A stretch of 16,237 bases of DNA. Source: Paraglomus occultum. Lineage: Eukaryota > Glomeromycota > Glomeromycetes > Paraglomerales > Paraglomeraceae. The stretch covers positions 1-16,237 of the forward strand of contig CAJVPJ010000812.1 of the NCBI GenBank assembly GCA_910592205.1, given 5' to 3'. Both the position numbers and the translations under genes were made by a program. The notes beneath the pieces were generated by a model. That model searched no databases, was not told the DNA's origin, and worked only from the letters and a program-made list of their open reading frames with translations. Below are positions 9,241-16,237 of this stretch, one piece after another (position 1 is the first letter of the stretch; each line of letters begins with the position of its first letter).

Positions 9241-12200
9241 CAGCATTTGAGGAGAGACCCAGGCCCTAATCCGATTGAACATCAGCATGTGTAATGTCGG
9301 TGTTGAAAAGACAAGTGTAAGTGGATCAATATATTCGACGGCTGGAAAACATGAGAGTGACCAAAAATATCAATCAAACACGAGCAGAACGCTCGTAGAC
9401 ATAAAGTTGTTTAATTAGTTGTGTAAACATAAAGCAAGCAGTTCATTCTCAATGCACAAGAATACGAATGTGCTTGCAGTACAAAGCGACGAATTACCGA
9501 AACAGGAGAAGGGCTAAGAATAGACGAGCACGTGAATGGAATAATTGTTGAGTACCGCGGTATTTTTATTGGGTCAATTTTATGTACGTTTCATTTATCC
9601 GTAACCGTGGAGCCACCGTTAACCCGACAAGTAGTATTATTAGTGAATAGTAAAAGTTGGATCAAATGTTATAGTTGATAAGCGCAAGGTAGTAGTAACA
9701 CATTAAGAAATAAGGGTAATTAACAATAATTTAATAACTAGGGATCACCACTTATCACAAACAAATAGACATAACATTGTATCAACAGCATAACAACAAC
9801 AATAATATGATTATTACGTTATTCTATTGATTGCCATTATTGATAAGATTTATTTATTTATCATAGTACGTTGCCGATCTGCACCAGATCGATATTGTGA
9901 GCTACGTAACAACTGTTACGATTTAAAGAACCGATGCTCATTGATACGATATAAATAACATATCGTGCCCATAATTATCGACCTTACTGACAGAATTATC
10001 TGCCATTCAAGACATGAAATAGCCATCATTCACCGAGTTGTTTCGCTTCAAATTCGACCCTATCTATCGAGTACCGTGAAGCCCTGTTACACCGTTACAT
10101 GATGATCATTCAGGGAGCGAGCTATTAACAACCGATACCTTATCAAACCGAGTCATACCATTGGTCAGTCAGCCTTGTGTCGCTTTGTTGTATGTCCAAC
10201 AATGTCTTGCGCATAGCGTGCAATTATTCCAAATATCTCAATGACATTCGATACTATAATTCTATTAACTCTTTGCAGCGTGCATCTATAGAGGACGAAT
10301 CATGATTTTTACCGTTGGTCCTCAAACATAGATCTTTTATGTTGCGAATGGCTTTTTGTTGTAGAAATTTCAAATACTGGGCCGTCTTAATGATATGCTT
10401 CATAAAGATACTGTACCGACGTAAAAGTACAAACATAAGATTTAACGCATCATCAAATAAACAACTGACAGTCTGTCTCCCTCTGAATCAATGCATTGAT
10501 ATGTTACTTGTCAAATTAGTGAACTGCATTCACAGATATGCTATTATGGGACGTGCAGATAAATGCTTGCCATTCAGTATCCTGCTTTCTAACAATAGCA
10601 TTTCTAATATAGAAGGTGTGACAGAATAGATTATTGGTACCATATGAACGGAGCTTACCTCAACAGTCGACTCCCTGTCACAGAAAAAGTTTCAAGCCGA
10701 ATATGTATATGTATTTTGTGTGGGTGTGCCTCTTGATAGCAAATGGGTGTGATTTGCGTTTGTATCCGATTACTTTATTTATAGCATTATTTTAAATAGT
10801 ACAGTCGGCAAGTTCATTGAACGTTATGTTTACTCGTTGTTATCTCTATAACTAACCTTATTTAGACATCAATATAGGTCAATATAAATCGACATTAAAT
10901 GAATAGTGATTTTTTTTTTCCGAGCTCCCCTTCCTCCCACACACCAAATATGTAAGCATAACCAGGAGGTAGTGAACTGCGGCACTAGTGAGTCAGCTGA
11001 CCAATAATGATTCTGGTTTTAACACTGTAAGAATAAATGTTTATATTTCTACTACTACAAGATCTGTTTTCATGCATAGATAATATGATATGTGACACCG
11101 CATCCTGATTATGTAAATCACGATATTATCGTTAATCTTTTATTTACAAATACAAATGTCATTTATATTTATAGATTTCGTTTAATTTGTAAATTCCAAG
11201 AATTTGAAGAATGTTGAGATGTTGAGGGTATTTACACTAAACTTAATCCTATAGCCTGGTATTCTCATTTTGATATACTGTAATCTTTATAAAACTATAT
11301 GCTATTTTTTACATGCGCATATGTCACACATAATTCCTTGCAGCATTGTTTGCTTAGTCCCTTCCTATATTGCGTAACATGTCACTTTTATCCATTAAAT
11401 GTTGTCACTTACTATGTGACCAATAAAAATTCGTCTAAGACTTCGACATGCAAAGTGCCTGATATGAGAACATACACATGACTGTGTTCTGCTAGGAATT
11501 ATTCCACCTGCCATTTAAATCTCGACCTACAACAATAGTCAGATGTTGTGTACAGTACTAAAATTCTTTCAACAAATCTTATAATGGAATATAAACAATT
11601 CACACCACAAAACGTCGGGACCCACATCTTCTCATGCAGAAGAACAAAAGACAAGCAAAAAAAAAAGATGTTTACCCCACTCTATCATGTTCTGGTTTCG
11701 TGGCTCTGTTTGTTACACCGCGGAGGCCGCCGATTTTTACGCAGAGGCTTGGAAAATTACAATAGTAATGTCAAAACTCATGACACCATGAACAACTCGA
11801 TTTGTTATCAACAGGATGTAGCAAACCAGAAATTCAACCATAATTTTTGTGTGGAGGTAAGGTTGATGGTCCGAGAGACAAATGACGACTAGATGGAATT
11901 GAGTAACAATATGACTTTTTTAGTCTTGTGTCATGAGAGATAGGGAGGTTTTGAGCAAAAAAAAAAAAGACGACATTAAAGAGATCGACTCTAGAGGTTT
12001 CCCCATTTGGGTCCATTTATTGAAACGTACGCAACTACCCATTCCATCAACATTCTGTACACAAAACACTGCAAAATCAAGTTTTTTCGTTTTAACTCTG
12101 TCTTTCCTAATATTCTTTCTCGTAAACTTTATTGATTGCATGGATATTCCGTAAACGTGGCAAAACAATACAAGGATTATTACTGAAACAATGCGAGTAT

Positions 12201-13064
12201 CTTCAAATTTAATGATATTTGTACAGACCACGTTTCCCGCATGCACGGAATAAAAGTTGTACAAATACGACTAATGGACAAACGCAACTATTGATACAGG
12301 GCGAATTTAGAAGAATAATATGTGGTTATTTGATTCTTAATACATGGCACCGCGTTTATCCTCGACAAATTACAGACTGTTATCTTTTTTCATCTTTGAC
12401 AATCACACCAATAAGATTTCTGATAATAAATTCTACGAAATTGATCATTTCCTAATTTACATTAAACAGTTTCCCCTCCCCCCGTTACCCCTCTTTTTTT
12501 GCGTATGCATAACATATTCGGAAGGCTTGTATTTTCACCCCTGAGTAGAGAGAGGTCAATTATGTAATACGAATAAGCCTCACCAAATACACGTTTCTAT
12601 TAAAAATACTAGTTCTTTGTCACGTGATGAAACGCAGATAATTGAGCTAGACAAGTTTGTCTACTCCGTTGGATAAGTTCTCCCATCTTATGCGCTAGTG
12701 CTGTGATTTAATTTTAATTAAAACCCCCTTTACGTCACCAAGTGCAACCCGGAGTATGTATCATGAACAGAGAACGACTTTATTGGCTTCAAGTAAATTT
12801 AATCTAACTGATAACGAATCGGTTGTAGACGTCCCGTATCATGGTCTTTTATGTTTTGTTTATTGATATTTTGACTAGTTATCTAAACATCTTGGAGATT
12901 TGATTCTTCCAAAATTGTGCAAACCGAATTCAAGTATATATCAAACAACAAACCTTCATTATCATTATGGAGTACAAAGACAATCATCGTAACGAGCATA
13001 AATGTCACTAGTTAGGCCTGTCCAAAGTTACGAAAACATCTCATCATATATATCTGTGGAAAAG
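9241..13064. other. gene-free stretch
   Basis: No recognisable protein, tRNA or transposon sequence. The longest frames (10315-10629 +, 11548-11892 +, 11920-12264 -) give products without known motifs and with composition expected of noise. A stop-free + frame without ATG runs 9433-9678. A 10-bp palindrome TACCGCGGTA at 9553-9562 contains abutting CCG/CGG triplets, and another CCGCGG lies at 11718-11723. Such triplets are half-sites for Zn2Cys6 regulators, but there is no further support. Confidence 0.5.
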
Positions 13065-13128
13065 TAGGCCTTACACGAACAAGTCTTGGGAAAGATAAAA
13101 ACCAGATGACTTGTTCGTGTAAAGCTTG
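13065..13128. other. 64-nt hairpin with 21-nt arms (possible small-RNA precursor)
   Basis: TTACACGAACAAGTC (13071-13085) and GACTTGTTCGTGTAA (13108-13122) are perfect inverted repeats of 15 bp around a 22-nt spacer. After one mismatch, five more pairs (two of them G-U in RNA) extend the arms to 21 nt. By rough base-composition estimate a perfect 15-bp inverted repeat this close is expected far less than once in the window. The shape fits a microRNA-like precursor or a small foldback element. No flanking target-site duplication was noticed. Strand of any transcript unknown. Confidence 0.6.
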
Positions 13129-13611
13129 AATACCAGATTCGGTCAACTCTGTACCGCTTTTCGAGCCAGGCATTTATAGATGGTGATACGAAGATCATTA
13201 GAGGAATAATGATTGTTCCATCATCATTAGTCGCCCACTTATGGCTCCAAAAATATCGAACAGCACAATAGATACCTTTGTCGGTTGTTTGTCTCTGTGC
13301 ATTCTGCATGAAGGTTTTGTTTTATAATATAGTAATACATTACCATACGTCTTACTTTAGGATTATGAGAGAAAACATATATCGCTGAACAATTCTTTTC
13401 CATATAATACTTTTCTTAAAATAATTCAGACGGCCCATTTTTTGGTGCTATTTCACTATTTCCTCAACATATTTATTATTAATAAGGAGACTCATACACC
13501 TGGTACTGACTGTATGTGATCCTCACTGTAAAAGTTTCTTGACGTTTGAAGATGCATTTGATGTGCATAAAAAGATGTACTTAAACGTCAAAACAGCGTA
13601 ATCAAGTACAT

Positions 13612-13703
13612 TTGGCATGGAGAGACATCAAGTGGCATGAAGAAGCAACAAGCAAGCATGAAAGACCTATCATGTGGTACGAAGGAGCATGAAGTGGCAT
13701 GAA
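13612..13703. repeat. degenerate CATG-rich repeat
   Basis: AAGTGGCATGAA occurs perfectly at 13630-13641 and 13692-13703. Related words (TTTGGCATGG, AAGCATGAAA, TCATGTGGTACG, GGAGCATGAA) lie between and before them. The stretch is purine-rich on the + strand. It looks like an old minisatellite. It is open in one frame for about 35 codons but encodes nothing recognisable. Confidence 0.5.
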
Positions 13704-13722
13704 CTGTGCAGACACAGTTCAT
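13699..13722. other. 10-bp stem, 4-nt loop hairpin
   Basis: ATGAACTGTG and CACAGTTCAT are perfect complements around CAGA. It overlaps the last CATG unit of the degenerate repeat. A hairpin of this size can arise by chance in this length of DNA. No U-tract follows and no gene ends here, so a terminator role is not supported. Confidence 0.5.
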
Positions 13723-14641
13723 CATTGCTTCACCTTTAATACAATCACGACGCAGATATAATGTCTCGAGGCTTTATAATTGGACATAAAGTCTAAGTTG
13801 GAACCCAAACTTTGGCTTAGAATAACTGAATATTCGGCTGAAATGTCCGGGTATATCATCAGATGCAAGTCGTATTTTCATAAAAAATCTATTTGTAAAT
13901 TTGCCCTGTCCGCCTGGCGGTTATATCTTCAAAGATCATGCAGACTTTGGTGTCTAGACGATTTCGCATTTACTTATTGGATTAGTGATTAATATGTATA
14001 ATCGAATTACTATGTATTCGCACTAATAGTTCTTTAATTACATCTAATTTGACTTTTTTCCTAGAAAATTGTGTGTAAAAACATGTCAATCTGAACGTTT
14101 TTGGTTTTCTGATAACATCGAATTCTAATAATTTTATGGTCTTTGAATTGATATAGATTCTAATTTGACATACTTTTGTTATTAAAGTTTGACTCATTAA
14201 CTAATATCTTTTCAGATTGTCTCGTCCGTAGTGTTCGATTAATGCCATAGTTTTGTCAGTTGAACGTCAAACATGCTCGATAGTCGAATCGAGTCCAACG
14301 TCAATATTTATGTCTGTCCTGTATGTACTGTAAGATGCGGTTAGAATTTTGACTTGGTATTATTTAAAACTTGATGATTTTAATTGTGAGTTTATATATA
14401 TAATGAATGATCGCATTTAACTCTATTTGAGTTTGTTCCACTCAATATTTTTCGTTTCCTCAGGAGAAGAGGAAAGGAATTCAAAAAGGGCTCTTCCCCT
14501 ATTATTTTGGTCTACCATTTTGTAGTCTTATGCATAACCGTTTATTTATTTCAACTTTGGCAAAAATTTATGAAAAATAGGAATTCCAGATACGTTTCTG
14601 ATTCGAAAATTATGAACGTACTTTACTATCAGTTTCACTAG

Positions 14642-14663
14642 AAACGTCAAATTTTTGACGTTT
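14642..14663. other. 9-bp inverted repeat containing two TTGACGTT sites
   Basis: AAACGTCAA and TTGACGTTT flank an ATTT spacer. It is the tightest of the three octamer pairs and could be a dimer-binding site for a bZIP factor or a cruciform. Confidence 0.5.
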
Positions 14664-15365
14664 TCAGTCACGTTGATTCCTTATCATGGTTTTGAAAAAA
14701 TAATTGATATTACTGTTTAATTGCTACAAAAACAAAGATTGATATCGTAAAGCATAATACATTCTTTTCAAAATCGCGCATTATGCTTACAATCTCCATC
14801 GGATTCTCAGAATCTCTTCCGTAATCGCTCGTTCCGAGCTGCCGCTCAACAAGTAGATTCATTATCAAGTCGTTAATATTATGTCTCTAAGATAGATACA
14901 CATTATAACAATTGAGTTTGAGAATGGCAAGCATGTGTGCTATAGTATAGAACAACCACTTACTGAGTTGACCAATTGTCTATTGTGCCCGCAGTAAAAA
15001 AGACGCCAAACTTTCACCGATTGTGGCATTTATGCCATTCCTATAAAGCAACAAGCTCACCAAATTGTTAGCAAGATAAAACCGCTTTACGTATCACAGC
15101 TAAAGCATAAATCGCAAGCTCTCAATCAATAAGAACTAATTGTCTCTAACTTTTCGAAAATAATTATGCCACTTCATTTTTCGATCTTGAAGCATTTTAC
15201 AGATCTTCGCCATTTGCGTCCAGCCCAAACGAAATTTTTTTCTCTCCACTCGCAAAGCTTTGTGTTCGCGAAGTAGTCAGAGTTTCTGCAAAATGTGGGA
15301 CGTAGTTTAGGATTGCAAAACAGAAATTTTTTTACGTGCTGAAAAGTTTACTCAGCAAATAACAA

Positions 15366-15385
15366 ACAGCCACCATGGTAGCTGT
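15366..15385. other. 20-bp near-palindrome
   Basis: ACAGCCACCATGGTAGCTGT is self-complementary except for one pair (C15371/A15380). The centre is CCATGG. Could be a dimer-binding site; expected about once by chance in a window this long. Confidence 0.4.
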
Positions 15386-15500
15386 GCAAATAAAGGACCA
15401 CCAAATTATTGCATATGTTTGTTTAAAATTTGTAGAAATTAGTTAAATCAATTCTTGTGCAATGTTGAAGAAAGAGTCGTCTATGTTGTTATCGTCTTGT

Positions 15501-15515
15501 GACGCGTCGCGCGTC
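15501..15515. promoter_or_regulatory. CpG-dense dyad with MCB-like ACGCGT
   Basis: GACGCG and CGCGTC flank TCG, with five CpG steps in 15 bp of otherwise AT-rich DNA. It contains ACGCGT, the core bound by MBF-type G1/S factors in fungi. No gene start is recognised nearby, so regulatory function is speculative. Confidence 0.3.
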
Positions 15516-15828
15516 CCTCTTTGAACTTTGGTCTAGAACACGATTTGAACGACATGCTACTTGCTTCGCGTCAGGTGGATCTTAAAGCATGTTATATGCT
15601 AGTACCTTGGCAGGAGCCCTTTATTCTTGACAGAGCAAAAGTATGAAAAAAAAGAAATAATAAACCAAGATCATTCTAACCTAGTTATAATGCTTGCATT
15701 TTTACATATATTTTAAATTCAAAATAATTATGTGGAAATATCTTATATCCAAATTTCTTAAAGTAATGGACACTCTTGATACTTTTCAAATCTTTTTTTG
15801 CTTCTAATTGTTGATGATGCAAGTACGT

Positions 15829-15851
15829 GGGGAGGGGGGGGGGGGGAGGGG
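15829..15851 (+). repeat. G-tract (G4-A-G13-A-G4)
   Basis: Twenty-one G in 23 bases, with a run of 13. It is G-quadruplex-capable and prone to length errors in sequencing and replication, so the exact count should be treated with care. Confidence 0.85.
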
Positions 15852-16135
15852 CTGAAAGTTTTGGGCATATATTTTTATTTTCAGAAAATTCATAATAATT
15901 TAATTAGTCAAGATTAGTGTAAATGAGAGAAGGCAAAAAAAAGAAAGTAACCTCTAAAATTGATATTAAGGAAAACATGTCTGTAAACACATGTCCTCAT
16001 GATCTTTCAACAAGTCTTTAGATATTTGGTATAGTAACATATGCACAACTTCCTGTGCTAAATCAGTTTTTCTTCAAGTTACACAACATAAAGAAGAAGT
16101 ACTCTTCTTGATGCTCATTGTCCAGAGGAAGAACC

Positions 16136-16198
16136 AATTGCTCTCAACCAGTCTTTATTTTGTTACGGTCGGCAATTGTTTGGTTGGGAGAGCCAATT
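16136..16198. repeat. imperfect inverted repeat at the right edge
   Basis: AATTGCTCTCAACCA (16136-16150) is complementary to 16181-16198 when one- and two-base gaps in the shorter arm are allowed, around a 30-nt spacer. It may be part of a larger element continuing beyond the window. Confidence 0.4.
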
Positions 16199-16237
16199 AA
16201 ATCTTTAGCGTAGGCGTGTTCACCGACCAGGGAGTTG

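Larger units (their letters stand above)
13539..14662. repeat. cluster of six TTGACGTT octamers in three pairs
   Basis: TTGACGTT or its complement occurs at 13539-13546, 13584-13591, 14263-14270, 14297-14304, 14643-14650 and 14655-14662. I saw none elsewhere in the window (a near match AACGTCAC lies at 739-746). They form three pairs with start-to-start spacing of 45, 34 and 12 bp; pairs one and three are inverted and pair two is direct. At this base composition well under one copy is expected in 1.1 kb. TGACGT is the half-site of CRE-type bZIP (ATF/CREB) factors. No adjacent gene is recognised. Confidence 0.6.
14664..16237. other. gene-free stretch, right edge
   Basis: No open frame worth calling on either strand. 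It holds a near-palindrome (15366-15385), a CpG-dense dyad (15501-15515), a G-tract (15829-15851) and an imperfect foldback near the edge (16136-16198), each listed separately. Confidence 0.5.

Noticed and set aside
9433-9678. 81-codon stop-free + frame lacking ATG (contains ITETGEGLRIDEHVNG)
   Set aside because: It looks protein-like, but several stop-free runs of this length are expected by chance in six frames, and the opposite strand is just as open in parts.
11548-11892. 114-codon + frame, and the 114-codon - frame at 11920-12264
   Set aside because: No family recognised, no upstream or splice support, composition like noise.
1-16237. tRNA, rRNA, CRISPR array, or transposon coding region
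   Set aside because: No B-box with matching A-box, no regular spacer-repeat array, and no reverse transcriptase or transposase motif was seen in any frame.

Overview
The window comes from a fungus. Its one clear gene encodes a WOPR-domain (Gti1/Pac2/Wor1/Ryp1 family) transcription factor, a family known from fungi. The DNA is AT-rich (about 65% AT by eye), the gene has one short 95-nt intron with fungal-style splice sites, and the WOPR signature (GIKRWTDGLVWSPSRILGN) reads more like early-diverging (Mucoromycota-type) fungi than Ascomycota. The decayed NLRC3-like leucine-rich repeats and the very low gene density (one gene in 16 kb) fit a large, loosely packed early-diverging fungal genome. 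The exact lineage cannot be settled from this window.

Layout. Positions 1-3220 hold no intact gene. They contain a strong hairpin (375-409), a 35-bp direct repeat (826-860 and 1793-1827) and, between the two copies, a frameshifted remnant of a leucine-rich-repeat gene on the + strand (about 1131-1508). Positions 3224-5394 hold the WOPR gene on the - strand: poly(A) signal, exon 2, a 95-nt intron, exon 1, TATA box and CCAAT box. Spliced, it encodes 571 residues: a complete two-part DNA-binding domain in exon 1 and a long Ser/Thr/His/Gln/Asn/Tyr/Pro-rich prion-like tail in exon 2.

Upstream of the WOPR gene (about 5.2-7 kb on the + map) lie a 35-nt homopurine tract with a G-quadruplex motif, a (GTT)8 run and a 320-bp compound microsatellite. 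From 7 kb to the right end there is no gene I can support. This part does contain local structure: a 21-nt-arm hairpin at 13065-13128 with a perfect 15-bp core, a cluster of six TTGACGTT octamers arranged as three pairs (13539-14662), a CATG-rich degenerate repeat, a CpG-dense dyad (15501-15515) and a G-tract (15829-15851).

The parts do not form an operon or cluster. The reading is one regulatory gene with a large intergenic territory, as is known for WOR1 in Candida, plus decayed sequence. The most interesting items are the exon split that separates the DNA-binding domain from the prion-like tail, the TTGACGTT cluster and the 13.07 kb hairpin.
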